Assembly (NCBI GenBank): GCA_963775445.1
Contig: CAVZIT010000004.1
Location: forward strand, 1,922,001-1,986,000
Direction of reading: 5' to 3'
Origin: Dokdonella_A sp963775445
GTDB lineage: Bacteria > Pseudomonadota > Gammaproteobacteria > Xanthomonadales > Rhodanobacteraceae
Length of the DNA stretch: 64,000 nt
This document shows positions 1 to 9,082 of this stretch, in pieces. Each line of letters opens with the position of its first letter. Position 1 is the stretch's first letter. The translations under genes and the position numbers were made by a program. The notes under the pieces were generated by a model. It had not been told where the DNA came from. It ran no database searches and saw only the letters and a program-made list of their open reading frames with translations.

Positions 1-1629
1 GAACTTGATCCAGCCTTGTCTGTCATCGCCGTCGACGGCCGCCGGCAATTCGATGTAGCAGGCCGACGACAACCAACCTTCCGGATGCATGTGATTGGCG
101 TGATAGCCATTCGGCGAGAGCTGCACAGACCACATGCCCGCGATGCGCCACGCCGTGTCGTCCGGCTCGCCGATCGCATGGATGTGGCGCCGCACAGGGC
201 CTTCGATCGCCTGACGGAACGCGCTGATCGCAGGATCGTCCGACAGGGTCAGGTCGCGCGCGGTCTGGGTGCCATGGCGCAATGACTGCCCGACCGGATG
301 GGTCTTGAGCGTATGCAGCCGACGCAGACTTTCCGCAAGATCGCCAAGGTAGCTGCCCAAGTCGGGCCAGCCGGGCGGAGTCTCGATGGTCCAGCCATGG
401 ACCAGCCGACGATAGTCATAAAGACTGCGATAACGCGGGTCGTCGAGCACGCGCCACGCAGTCGCCTGCACGGCGAGCATATGCTGATCATCTGGTGCGC
501 GTAGCAGAAAGTCGTTCGCCAATGCAGCGGCTTCGACGGTCTCTCCCGCGCTGACCAGTGCATCGGCCAACGTGCCGATTATCGCCTTGTGGTCTGGAGC
601 GAGCGCCACGGCCCGGCGTGCGTGAGCGCGCGCGCGCGTGGAATCGAATTTGATGGCGGCCTCGCAGGCAGCCTGCTCGAGAAACGCGTTGTCCGGGTCC
701 TGCCGCAGGCCCGCCGTGACGATCGCGTACGCAGCTGCGGATTCGCCCGCGTAGTCGCACAAACGCGCCTTGATTATGCGCAAGTCGGAAAGTGCCGGAT
801 GCGCACGCAAAACTGCATCGATCGACGCCGTGGCCTTGCGCACGTCGCCGCTTCGCATCCAGCGAAGATTGGCCAGTTCGCGATGCGCATCGATATACGT
901 GGGCCAGCGCTCCAGCGCTTCGACGAGCACAGCTTCGGCCTCGTCGAAACGGTCTTGACCGAGCAGCGCGTGCGCCAACACCAGAGCCGTCTTGGATGTA
1001 TCGAATCCCTTGGCGAGCGCGCGGCGCACGCTTGCCTCCGCTTCCTGGTGGAGGCCGCTGTCGGAGAGGGCCGCCGCGAGGTTCAATTCGGCAAGGCCGC
1101 TCGCAGCTGCGGTGGCGACGACCTTGCGATAGATCGCAACCGCCTCACTGCGGCGCCTGAGCATCATCAAGGCGCGGGCATGTTCGGACAGCAATTCCGG
1201 CGAGGTCGATCGGGTATTCACCAGCGGCGTGGTGAGATCGAGTGCAGCTCCCGCGCGATGGGTATCGATCAGCAGTGCAGCGAGACTGACAGCGGCGCGC
1301 TGGTATGTCCGATTGATTGCCAGAGCCTTGCGAAAATGCCGCTCGGCCTCCTCGATGAGCCCGCGTTCGGCCACCGCCTCTCCGAGTGAGACCTCGGTCG
1401 GCGCCCAATTCGGATCGACGGTCAGCGCCTGCCGCAGGACGCGCTCGGCGCCGCCAAGATCCCCCTCGGCGTGCAATGCGCCAGCGAGCAGGCGATGCGT
1501 TTCGCCCACGTGCGGGTTCGATCGGATCAGGGTTTCGAGTAGCGTGCGCGCCTGCGCCACGTTACCCGACTGCAACAGCGTGGATGCCTGCTGAAGTCCG
1601 CGCAGGGTCTCCGGATTCGGAACAGGCAC
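1..1629 (-). CDS. TPR protein with C-terminal 2OG-Fe(II) oxygenase domain (partial)
   Basis: I read this directly from the minus strand; it is open for 543 codons and runs off the left edge, so the C-terminus is missing. The first ~370 residues are helical tetratricopeptide-like repeats (runs such as AERHFRKALAINQTYQRAAV). The visible end matches the putative 2OG-Fe(II) oxygenase family: NGYHANHMHPEGWLSSA near residues 505-520, then CYIELP and QGWIKF at the edge. The histidines in that motif would bind iron. Known members are uncharacterised hydroxylase-like proteins with an N-terminal TPR scaffold; the substrate is unknown. The start is a GTG at 1627-1629 with GGGAGG about 7 bases upstream. 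No long ATG ORF exists here, so an ATG-only scan would miss it. It is divergent from the GNAT-nitrilase gene. Confidence 0.8.
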   Translation of the reverse strand, partial: MPVPNPETLRGLQQASTLLQSGNVAQARTLLETLIRSNPHVGETHRLLAGALHAEGDLGGAERVLRQALTVDPNWAPTEVSLGEAVAERGLIEEAERHFRKALAINRTYQRAAVSLAALLIDTHRAGAALDLTTPLVNTRSTSPELLSEHARALMMLRRRSEAVAIYRKVVATAAASGLAELNLAAALSDSGLHQEAEASVRRALAKGFDTSKTALVLAHALLGQDRFDEAEAVLVEALERWPTYIDAHRELANLRWMRSGDVRKATASIDAVLRAHPALSDLRIIKARLCDYAGESAAAYAIVTAGLRQDPDNAFLEQAACEAAIKFDSTRARAHARRAVALAPDHKAIIGTLADALVSAGETVEAAALANDFLLRAPDDQHMLAVQATAWRVLDDPRYRSLYDYRRLVHGWTIETPPGWPDLGSYLGDLAESLRRLHTLKTHPVGQSLRHGTQTARDLTLSDDPAISAFRQAIEGPVRRHIHAIGEPDDTAWRIAGMWSVQLSPNGYHANHMHPEGWLSSACYIELPAAVDGDDRQGWIKF

Positions 1630-1797
1630 ACCGGGCCTCCCAGGGATGCGGTCTCGGATGATCAGCGCGCTCGAGCGCAACGGTATTATGCCAGCAGCAG
1701 CATGGCTGGTTCGTCGACGCGTCGAATCAGTGCAGGCAGGTGACCACGCCGGTCACCAAGATGAGCTATTCACGGTGAGGCGGGCATAATCTCTCCC

Positions 1798-3363
1798 ATG
1801 AACGAATCTCGAGTTGATCACAAGCCACGCTTGCTGGTGCGACAAACGCGCAGCGACGACATTCCCGACCTGGTTGCCTTGACCGCGCGCATCTATTCCT
1901 CCGAATGGGGGCATTCGGAAGAAATGCTGCGCGGTCAGTTGGCGCGATTTCCCGAAGGGCAGTTCGTCGCCGAATACGATGGACGCATCGTCGGCTACTG
2001 CGCAACGTTCCGCATCGATGAGGCCGCTGCGCTGGCGCCGCATACCTGGGCGGAGATAACCGGCGGCGGGTTCGCTGCGCGCCATGATCCCGATGGCGAC
2101 TGGCTGTATGGCATGGACATTGGAGTCGATCCCGATTTCCGGGGCATGCGTCTTGGTCGGCGCCTGTACGATGCGCGCAGGCGTCTGTGTCGGCGCCTCG
2201 GTCTTCGCGGCATCGCGTTCGGCGGACGCATGCCGGGGCTCGAAAAACGCATGGGGCGCTATGGCTCCGCCGAACATTACATCGAGGCCGTCGCGGGTGG
2301 TCGCCAGCGTGATCCAACACTGAGCTTCCAGTTGCGCAATGGCTTTGAGCCCATCGGCGTGCTCCCGCGGTACTTTCCCGGCGATCAGGCATCGCTCGGC
2401 TATGCCGCACACCTGGTCTGGCGCAATCCCAACCGGCTGGAGCAAGCAGCCACATTGGCCGTACCGGGCGGGAATCGGCGTCTTCCATCCGTCGTTCGCG
2501 TCGTAACCGTGCAGTACCAGCAACGGCGCATTTCAAAGTTTGCCGAGTTCGCGACACAGGTCGAATATTTCGTCGATGTCGCCGCCGGTTATGAAGCCGA
2601 TTTCGTCGTGTTTCCCGAATTGCTCACCTTGCAACTGCTGTCGATCGAGAATGCCCCGTTGTCTCCGGCCGAATCGATCCTTCGCCTGACCAAATCCACC
2701 GATCAGGTCAAGGAGTTGTTCAGTCGCCTCGCGGTTGCCTACAACATCAACATCATCGGTGGCTCGCATCCGACGCGCCGCGATGATGGCCACGTCTACA
2801 ACATCTGCTATGTGTGCTTGCGCGACGGTTCGATGCACGAGCGCGAAAAGATCCATCCGACGCCGAACGAACGTGCCTGGTGGGGCATCAAGGGGGGCTC
2901 CGCCGCACGCACGATCGATACCGATTGCGGGCCTATCGGCGTGATGATCTGTTACGACGCCGAGTTTCCCGAGATGGCCCGCCATCTGGTGGACCAGGGC
3001 GCGCTGCTTTTGTTCGTGCCGTTTTGCACCGACGAGCGCCAGAGTTATTTGCGCGTGCGTTACTGCTGCCAGGCGCGCGCGGTCGAGAACCAGTGCTACG
3101 TCGTGCTTTCAGGTAATGTCGGCAATCTGCCGGGAGTCAACAATTTCGATATCCAGTACGCGCAGAGCTGCATTCTGACGCCGTGCGATTTCCCGTTCGC
3201 GCGCGACGGCATCGCTGCCGATTCCACCCCCAACACCGAAATGGTGCTGTTCACCGACCTCAGGCTCGAGGACCTGACACGGGCCCGCCACAATGGCACG
3301 GTGCAAAACCTCAAGGATCGACGCCACGACCTTTATCGGATGCAATGGCATTCGCGCTCGTGA
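1798..3363 (+). CDS. Bifunctional GNAT acetyltransferase / carbon-nitrogen hydrolase (nitrilase) fusion
   Basis: A 521-residue cytoplasmic two-domain protein. Residues ~12-200 are a GNAT fold; its acetyl-CoA loop is the stretch DPDFRGMRLGRRLYDARR. Residues ~225-515 are a nitrilase-superfamily domain with the full catalytic triad: Glu274 in FPELLT, Lys351 in REKIHPTPNE, Cys385 in VMICYDAEFPE. Fusions of this architecture are a known conserved family, but their substrate is not established; an acyl-transfer/amide-hydrolysis role is inference. There is little Shine-Dalgarno sequence before the ATG. A CATAAT hexamer at 1785-1790 lies seven bases before the start, so a leaderless message is possible. 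The gene is followed about 100 bases later by the DUF1800 gene on the same strand. Confidence 0.9.
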   Translation: MNESRVDHKPRLLVRQTRSDDIPDLVALTARIYSSEWGHSEEMLRGQLARFPEGQFVAEYDGRIVGYCATFRIDEAAALAPHTWAEITGGGFAARHDPDGDWLYGMDIGVDPDFRGMRLGRRLYDARRRLCRRLGLRGIAFGGRMPGLEKRMGRYGSAEHYIEAVAGGRQRDPTLSFQLRNGFEPIGVLPRYFPGDQASLGYAAHLVWRNPNRLEQAATLAVPGGNRRLPSVVRVVTVQYQQRRISKFAEFATQVEYFVDVAAGYEADFVVFPELLTLQLLSIENAPLSPAESILRLTKSTDQVKELFSRLAVAYNINIIGGSHPTRRDDGHVYNICYVCLRDGSMHEREKIHPTPNERAWWGIKGGSAARTIDTDCGPIGVMICYDAEFPEMARHLVDQGALLLFVPFCTDERQSYLRVRYCCQARAVENQCYVVLSGNVGNLPGVNNFDIQYAQSCILTPCDFPFARDGIAADSTPNTEMVLFTDLRLEDLTRARHNGTVQNLKDRRHDLYRMQWHSRS

Positions 3364-3460
3364 TGCGACTCGCGTGTGTCTGAAACTGTGTCCTGCGTCA
3401 TGCCCGGGTCCACCCGTTCGCGCTAGAGTCCGCGAAGTCTCGGCGGATACGGGTGAGGGT

Positions 3461-5296
3461 TTGCCATGGACTTTGCAGCCGGATCGCGCAAGCGTCCGCC
3501 AATCGCCGTACTTCGTGCTGATCAGTTTGCTGGCTGCGCACTCGACGCTTGCCTTGGCGCTCAGTCACTGGCCCGACGCTGCTTTCCACGACGGTTTCGA
3601 GGGCGTAGCAGGCGGTCCCTTGAGCGACACCGATGCCTCGCGCTTTCTTGCGCAGGCGACGTTCGGTCCAACCGGTGAGGATCTCGCGCATCTGCGCCTG
3701 GTTGGCTACGAGGGTTGGCTCAACGAGCAGTTCGTGGCCCCGGCGTCCACCGAAGCTCCCTATATCGACTGGGTCGAGGCCAACGGGCAGGACTATATCA
3801 GCGACGATGCCAGGCTTGAAATCTGGAGCATCAACTCGGCCGGCACACCCGATCCGAGTCGTGGCGGCGCATTGCCCTCGGATCAGCTGCGCCAGCGCGT
3901 CGCGTTCGCATTGAGCGAACTCTTTGTCGTCTCGAACAACAACGGCACCCTCGCCTATCAGCCGTGGGCGCTGGCAAGTTTCTATGATTTGCTCGCGGCC
4001 GATGCGTTCGTGAACTATCGGACCTTGCTCGAGGACGTGACCAAGCATCCCGCAATGGGCATCTATCTCAGCATGATCCAGAATCGCAAGGGCGATCCCG
4101 AACACAACATCCATCCTGACGAAAACTACGCGCGAGAGGTCAATCAGCTGTTCTCGATCGGCCTGGTCCAGCTTAATCCCGATGGCACGCCGAAACTTTC
4201 AGGTGGCCAGCCGATTCCGACTTACGACCAGGAGACGGTTCGCGGTTTTGCGGCGGTGTTCACCGGCTGGGACTGGAACAACATCAACTGCGACGAAACC
4301 GGCAGTTGCTGCAATGCCGATACCTATTTCTATTGCGGGCCGGGAAGCAGCGACGATCTGGCCTGGCGTTATCCGATGCAACCGGTCGAGGAGTATCACG
4401 ACAATACATCCGACAAACAGTTGCTTGTCTACCCCGGCGTCGCGTTGTCCGGCGGCGTGCTCGTGCATGGAGGCGATGCACAAGACGAGCTGACCGCAGC
4501 GCTCGACAACATATTCAATCACCCGAACGTCGGGCCATTCGTCGCGACGCGTCTGATCCAGCGTCTGGTCACGAGCAATCCCTCACCGGCTTATGTGCAG
4601 CGCGTCGCCGAGACATTCGACGACGATGGCAGCGCGCAACACGTGCGCGGCAATCTGCGCGCGGTCATACATGCGATCCTGCTCGACCCCGAAGCGCGCT
4701 TCGGGCAATGGCAACATCCTGATACGTTCGGAAAGTTGCGCGAACCGATGCTCAAGACGGTGCAGATGTGGCGCGCGCTGGCCGCACGCTCGGCCAATGG
4801 ACGCATCGGCAACCTGTCGACCTACCCCTCGATCGAGAATCTCTACGGCGAGGCGCCCTTGCGTTCTCCGACCGTGTTCAATTTCTTCAAGCCCGACTTC
4901 GCACAACCCGGCGAAGTCACGGATCGCGGCCTCGTCAGCCCGGAATTCCAGATTCTCGGCGATACCATGGTGGTCGCGACGCCGAACAATCTTTTCTACC
5001 AGATATTCTGCTATTACGTCGGCAGCGATCGCTGCTACGACAGCGGCGACGACGACACGCTGCAAATGGATTACGGCCCCGACGCCGCGCTGGCGACAAG
5101 CGATCCGGCGGCGCTGATCGATGAATACAGCACGCTGTTCATGGCAGGCCAGATGTCCCCGTTCATGCGCGATGTGCTGATCACGCGCCTCGAGGCGTTG
5201 ACGGCGGAAAATTACGGAGCGGACCTTGGCCGCGTGCGCGTGCAGCACGCGCTGTACCTGATCATGAACTCCCCCGAATACTCGATCCAGAAATGA
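3461..5296 (+). CDS. DUF1800 family secreted protein
   Basis: DUF1800 proteins are secreted or periplasmic proteins of unknown function that nearly always pair with a DUF1501 gene, as here. Recognisable parts are SRFLAQATFGPTGEDLAHLR near the start, LRQRVAFALSELFVV, NYAREVNQLFSIGLVQL and the C-terminal LYLIMNSPEYSIQK. A hydrophobic signal segment (YFVLISLLAAHSTLALA) is followed at once by the motif AAFHDGFEG, related to motifs in three other proteins of this window. The start is uncertain. The frame opens at 3293 but that overlaps the previous gene. TTG at 3461 or 3473 are in frame. The best ribosome site (GGTGAGGG) precedes an ATG at 3466 in another frame, which would make a good signal-peptide n-region (SRKR) if one indel lies near 3490-3505. 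Confidence 0.85.
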   Translation: MPWTLQPDRASVRQSPYFVLISLLAAHSTLALALSHWPDAAFHDGFEGVAGGPLSDTDASRFLAQATFGPTGEDLAHLRLVGYEGWLNEQFVAPASTEAPYIDWVEANGQDYISDDARLEIWSINSAGTPDPSRGGALPSDQLRQRVAFALSELFVVSNNNGTLAYQPWALASFYDLLAADAFVNYRTLLEDVTKHPAMGIYLSMIQNRKGDPEHNIHPDENYAREVNQLFSIGLVQLNPDGTPKLSGGQPIPTYDQETVRGFAAVFTGWDWNNINCDETGSCCNADTYFYCGPGSSDDLAWRYPMQPVEEYHDNTSDKQLLVYPGVALSGGVLVHGGDAQDELTAALDNIFNHPNVGPFVATRLIQRLVTSNPSPAYVQRVAETFDDDGSAQHVRGNLRAVIHAILLDPEARFGQWQHPDTFGKLREPMLKTVQMWRALAARSANGRIGNLSTYPSIENLYGEAPLRSPTVFNFFKPDFAQPGEVTDRGLVSPEFQILGDTMVVATPNNLFYQIFCYYVGSDRCYDSGDDDTLQMDYGPDAALATSDPAALIDEYSTLFMAGQMSPFMRDVLITRLEALTAENYGADLGRVRVQHALYLIMNSPEYSIQK

Positions 5297-5306
5297 GGCC
5301 GCGGCC

Positions 5307-6698
5307 ATGCATGTGAATCGTCGCCAGTTCCTGCGCAGGAGCATCTGTGCCGCCCTCGGAGGAGCCACCTGCCTTTCGGCTCTCGGCAATTTGCGCCTGA
5401 TCGCTTCCGCAGTCGCGGCGAGGCCATACACTTTCACCGACTATCGCGCGCTGGTGTGCGTGTTCCTGTATGGCGGCAACGACAGTTTCAACACCGTCGT
5501 GCCGATGAGCGGCCAGGCACAGACCGATTATCTTGCAGCGCGCGGCGCGCTTGCGCTGACTGACGGGTTGCAATCGCTCAACCCGGCATCAGGCGGCGGT
5601 CCGTCCAACTACGGTCTGCATCCGGCCATGCCGGAACTGGCCGGTCTGTTCAACGCCGGCAACGCGGCGATCGTCGCGAATGTCGGCAGCCTGCTTTATC
5701 CGATTACCCAGGCCGAGTATCAGAACGGCAGCGTTCCGACTCCGCCGCAGTTGTACTCGCATGACGACCAGACATCCCAGTGGCAGACCTCGCGACCGGA
5801 CGATGCCAACGCAGACGGATGGGGCGGACGCATCGCTGACATGTTGTACGCGTCGAACTCGGGTCAGATTCCGATGAGCATCACGCTCGACGGCAACAAT
5901 CGCTTTCAGCGCGGCGCGATCATCAATCCTTATGCGATGGATCCCGGCGGGGTCACGCGGCTGGACTACTCCGACGATGGCCCGGAGGCCTGGATCCTCG
6001 AAGGCAACAACAGCGCCGGAGCGACGGCGTACAACGCGCTGATCGCCCCGGGCACGCAAGCGCATGTTCTAGAGCGTGCGTATGCCGACGCCGCTACGCG
6101 TTCGATCACGAACTATCGGATCATCGACGACGCGCTTGGCGATCCGCCGGTGTGGGGCACGCCTTTTCCGGACACGGATCTTGGCAACCAGCTGCAGATG
6201 GTAGCGCGCCTGATTGGCGTGCGCGGTGCGCTTGGCATGAATCGCCAGGTGTTCTTCGTCGCTGCCGGGAATTACGATACCCATACCGAGCAGCTGGGCG
6301 AACAGGACGGCAACCTTGGCGAACTTTCGCAAGCGCTCAAGGCATTTTACGACGCCAGCGCGCAACTGGGAGTTGCCGAAGGCGTAACCGCTTTCACCGC
6401 ATCGGACTTCGGGCGCTCGCTTGCGGTCAATAGCGACGGTACCGATCACGGTTGGGGCGGCCATCACTTTGTCGTCGGGGGCGGTGTGGCGGGTCAACGC
6501 TTTTACGGTGTCTTGCCGTCACTGGCTCCGGAGGGCAATCCAGACGATACCGGCTACGGCCAGATCATCCCGACGCTCGCGGTGGATCAATATGCGGCAA
6601 CGCTGGCGCGGTGGTTCGGCGTCGATGCCGGGGGTATCGCCGATATCTTCCCGAACCTCGGGCGCTTCAGCTCGGCCGATCTGGGTTTCATGGGATAG
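5307..6698 (+). CDS. DUF1501 family protein with Tat-type signal
   Basis: 463 residues. The N-terminus NRRQFLRRSICAALGG is a twin-arginine-like signal, so export of a folded protein is likely. The body matches the DUF1501 family (sulfatase-like fold, function unknown): RALVCVFLYGGNDSFNTVVP near residue 50, HPAMPELAGLFNAGNAAIV, AAGNYDTHTEQ and TASDFGRSLAVNSDGTDHGWGG. It starts 10 bases after the DUF1800 stop and its own TAG overlaps the GTG of the cupredoxin gene, so the three genes are very probably one operon. DUF1800/DUF1501 pairs are widespread, and the partner protein may help assembly or export of a cell-surface product, but that is inference. Confidence 0.92.
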   Translation: MHVNRRQFLRRSICAALGGATCLSALGNLRLIASAVAARPYTFTDYRALVCVFLYGGNDSFNTVVPMSGQAQTDYLAARGALALTDGLQSLNPASGGGPSNYGLHPAMPELAGLFNAGNAAIVANVGSLLYPITQAEYQNGSVPTPPQLYSHDDQTSQWQTSRPDDANADGWGGRIADMLYASNSGQIPMSITLDGNNRFQRGAIINPYAMDPGGVTRLDYSDDGPEAWILEGNNSAGATAYNALIAPGTQAHVLERAYADAATRSITNYRIIDDALGDPPVWGTPFPDTDLGNQLQMVARLIGVRGALGMNRQVFFVAAGNYDTHTEQLGEQDGNLGELSQALKAFYDASAQLGVAEGVTAFTASDFGRSLAVNSDGTDHGWGGHHFVVGGGVAGQRFYGVLPSLAPEGNPDDTGYGQIIPTLAVDQYAATLARWFGVDAGGIADIFPNLGRFSSADLGFMG

Positions 6699-7111
6699 TG
6701 GCGATCGCGTCGGCATGGCCAGCCACCTCCCGCATCGCCAGCGCAAGCGTCGGGTTGATTGTTTCGCTGGTCGCGACCGCTGCGTCTGCCGCCAATTTTC
6801 TCGTCACGGCAAATCCTGACCTGACCTTCACGCCAGCCACGATCACCATACATCAAGGCGACACGATCACGTTCCAGAACAACGGCGGCGTCCATAACGT
6901 GCATGCCGACAACGACCGCTTCATCTGCTCGATCAACTGCACCACGATGAATGCGCCGAGTGGCGAGCCATGGAGCTCGACGGTACGCTTCAACCAGATC
7001 GGCACATTCGGATATTACTGCGAATTGCACGGCGATCTGAACGGCGGCATGCGCGGTTCGATCACCGTACTCGATCGTATTTTCGTCGATGGATTCGATC
7101 CGGGCGAATGA
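6698..7111 (+). CDS. Secreted cupredoxin (plastocyanin-like) with C-terminal IFVDGFD motif
   Basis: 137 residues from a GTG at 6698 that shares one base with the preceding TAG, so translation is probably coupled. A signal peptide (GLIVSLVATAASA) precedes the mature start ANFLVTANPDLTFTPATITI. A type-1 copper site is visible: His in GGVHNVHADN, Cys in GYYCELHGD, the following His, and Met in LNGGMRG. The expected role is periplasmic electron transfer or copper binding. Two further cysteines (FICSINC) may form a disulfide. The tail LDRIFVDGFDPGE carries the short motif found in other secreted proteins of the window. A longer ORF upstream in the same frame is only overlap with the DUF1501 gene. 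Confidence 0.85.
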   Translation: MAIASAWPATSRIASASVGLIVSLVATAASAANFLVTANPDLTFTPATITIHQGDTITFQNNGGVHNVHADNDRFICSINCTTMNAPSGEPWSSTVRFNQIGTFGYYCELHGDLNGGMRGSITVLDRIFVDGFDPGE

Positions 7112-7138
7112 CGCACGCCCGAAACGCTCTACGAGGTG

Positions 7139-7396
7139 TCAGGACGTCTTTTTCGGTGCTGCTTTCTTGGTTGCCGCGGCTTTCTTGGACGCAGCCTTCT
7201 TCGCCGGCGCGCGGGTTGGTGTCTTGCGCGCGGTAGCGGACTTGGCAGGCGTGGAACCGGACTTCGCTGCCGTTGCCGTCCCCTTCCCGGACGTGCCCGC
7301 CGCGTCTGACGTCGTTGCAAGCTTGTGCTTGCGGACATTGCCATAGCTGCGAATGGCAATCTTGCCCTTGGTGGTTTTGCGGTCGCCTCTGCCCAT
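7139..7396 (-). CDS. 30S ribosomal protein THX family with lysine/alanine-rich tail
   Basis: 85 residues. The first 25 (GRGDRKTTKGKIAIRSYGN) match the THX ribosomal peptide, which in Thermus sits in a cavity of the 30S head. The remaining ~60 residues are a basic, low-complexity tail rich in Lys, Ala, Pro, Ser and Thr (APAKKAASKKAAATKKAAPK), resembling histone H1-like proteins. A TTG 20 codons upstream keeps the frame open, but the ATG at 7394-7396 gives the conserved N-terminus. It probably binds rRNA through the head and nucleic acid through the tail; the second part is inference. An alternative name would be histone-like protein. Confidence 0.8.
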   Translation of the reverse strand: MGRGDRKTTKGKIAIRSYGNVRKHKLATTSDAAGTSGKGTATAAKSGSTPAKSATARKTPTRAPAKKAASKKAAATKKAAPKKTS

Positions 7397-7465
7397 GTTG
7401 GTTCCTCGAAATATTACGGTAACGGGGCGCGCAGGATAACAGCAGTCGCGGGCCAAGTGAGCGCT

Positions 7466-8383
7466 TCAGTTCTGGTCGGCATGATCGCGTTCGCACGCTT
7501 TCTCTTCGCATGAATAGCGCTCGATCTGCACCGTGGCGTGGGCAATTCGGAACCGCTCGCGGAGAAACTGCTGGATCCCGACAATCGCCGAATCGGGATC
7601 GGTGCCCCGAAACAACTGCGCATGAAGGGTTGCCATGCGATTGCCGCCGGCAAGCTGCCAGACATGCACGTGATGCACATTGCATACACCGGCGTTTTCC
7701 GCCTCGATCGCATGCCCCAAACTGGCCGCGTCGAGATCATCCGGAACGCCTTCCAGAAGAATATGCCCGCTGCGGCCGGCGAGCCGCCACGCGCTGTTAA
7801 GGATCAGGAGCGAGACCAGGATAGAGATCGCCGCATCGCTCCAGAGCCAGCCGAAATAATGAATCACGATCGCTGCCAGGACCGCACCCAGCGAACCCAG
7901 GAGATCGCCGATCACATGCAAGCGGGCGCTCGCCGTGTTGACATCATCATGGTCGTGCCCACCCAGCACGCGCAGCACGACGCCATTGAGAACCAGACCG
8001 GCGAGCGCGACGCCGAACATCAGGGCGGAATCGACGGGCGCCGGCTGCCTCAAGCGTGACAGCGCCTCGATCACGATCCAGCCCACCAGCACGAATTGGA
8101 TCAGCGAATTGCTGTATCCGGCCAGCACTTCGAGTCGCGCATAGCCGAAGGTGCGCCTGGCGTCGGCCGGACGGCGCGCATAGACCGCCGCGAGCCAAGC
8201 GAACAGCAAGGCCATCGCATCAATCAGCATGTGGCCGGCATCAGCCACCAGCGCGAGCGACCCGGAGAGCCAGCCGCCTGCTGCTTCGAATACGAGGATA
8301 ATCAGCGTCAGCGTAACCGCGATCGACAGACGACGGCTGCGTTGCGCGCTGTCGATCTCGTCGTGCGAATGAATGTGTTGCAT
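7466..8383 (-). CDS. Cation diffusion facilitator (zinc/cadmium efflux)
   Basis: 305 residues from the ATG at 8381-8383; the frame is open to 8530 but the upstream part has no family similarity. Six membrane helices are visible, with the CDF metal-site residues in helix 2 (ADAGHMLID, H-x3-D) and helix 5 (ARLHVIGD, H-x3-D), the HD/HD pattern of zinc/cadmium exporters. Histidine clusters occur at the N-terminus (MQHIHSHDE) and in the loop GGHDHDD. The C-terminal cytoplasmic domain (VHHVHVWQLAGGNRMATLHA) is typical. It exports divalent metal from the cytoplasm by proton exchange. It lies downstream of the MerC-like gene and near Zur, so it belongs to a zinc neighbourhood. Confidence 0.92.
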   Translation of the reverse strand: MQHIHSHDEIDSAQRSRRLSIAVTLTLIILVFEAAGGWLSGSLALVADAGHMLIDAMALLFAWLAAVYARRPADARRTFGYARLEVLAGYSNSLIQFVLVGWIVIEALSRLRQPAPVDSALMFGVALAGLVLNGVVLRVLGGHDHDDVNTASARLHVIGDLLGSLGAVLAAIVIHYFGWLWSDAAISILVSLLILNSAWRLAGRSGHILLEGVPDDLDAASLGHAIEAENAGVCNVHHVHVWQLAGGNRMATLHAQLFRGTDPDSAIVGIQQFLRERFRIAHATVQIERYSCEEKACERDHADQN

Positions 8384-8543
8384 GCCCAGCGCCAAGCAAA
8401 CGTATGGCGCCATGCTAGTCAACGGGGAAAGCGCTACACAATCACCAACGAACTCCCGCCGCATCGAAACGAAAACGCGCGGCCTCGCTGCGAGCAACCG
8501 GCGCGGACCGGCGCAATCCGCGCCAGTCACTCTGTGCGCACAG

Positions 8544-9014
8544 TTAGCTTGCGCGTGCGGTCTCTCGCACGTGACCGTGGGCCAGCCGCAGATTGGTCAG
8601 ATGCGCGAGAGCGATGCAACTTCCACCGAGCGCCACCAGCGTGGAATGGAAGGCCAGACTCGCATGCGGGTCCAGCAGAAATCCCCCCACCCATAGCAAT
8701 ACCAGACCCGGCAGCAGAAACAGCAGCGGACGGCTTATGCGATGGCAGTGATAACCGCGAATCAACGTGGCAGACGCCAATGCGCTCGCACACACAATGA
8801 ACCCACGCTCGAAACCGTGATCGGCGAGGAACCCCAGTCCCAAGGCAGGCAACAGCGCAAGAACGAACGGCAGCGCCGCGCAGTGGACCGCACACAGAAA
8901 GGATGCGCCGGCGCCGAGCCGATCGGCAAATTGCGCGATGCCATGCCGCTCGAGGGGAGAGGAATTCTGCACGTTGGGAGCTGGGGGTATGGTTGGGTAG
9001 TCGGGATATAACAT
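8544..9014 (-). CDS. MerC domain-containing membrane protein
   Basis: 156 residues from the ATG at 9014; an in-frame ATG at 9032 is the alternative. Four hydrophobic segments are visible, and the sequence GASFLCAVHCAALPFVLALL carries the paired cysteines (C-x3-C) of MerC-family proteins. MerC was first described as a mercury transporter, but chromosomal homologues in proteobacteria often sit beside zinc-uptake receptors under Zur control. That is the arrangement here: a Zur-type palindrome at 9070-9097 separates it from a divergent TonB receptor. A role in zinc handling across the inner membrane is inference. Confidence 0.85.
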   Translation of the reverse strand: MLYPDYPTIPPAPNVQNSSPLERHGIAQFADRLGAGASFLCAVHCAALPFVLALLPALGLGFLADHGFERGFIVCASALASATLIRGYHCHRISRPLLFLLPGLVLLWVGGFLLDPHASLAFHSTLVALGGSCIALAHLTNLRLAHGHVRETARAS

Positions 9015-9053
9015 AGCAGATCTTCGTTGCATTGCGGGACTTTGGTCCGGTTA

Positions 9054-9082
9054 TTGGAAACTTCGGACGGGAATGATATGTT
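9054..9082 (+). promoter_or_regulatory. Probable sigma70 promoter of the TonB receptor gene
   Basis: TTGGAA at 9054-9059 and TATGTT at 9077-9082 are separated by 17 bases. The -10 element lies inside the palindrome, so a bound repressor would block RNA polymerase. Assigned by eye. Confidence 0.45.
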
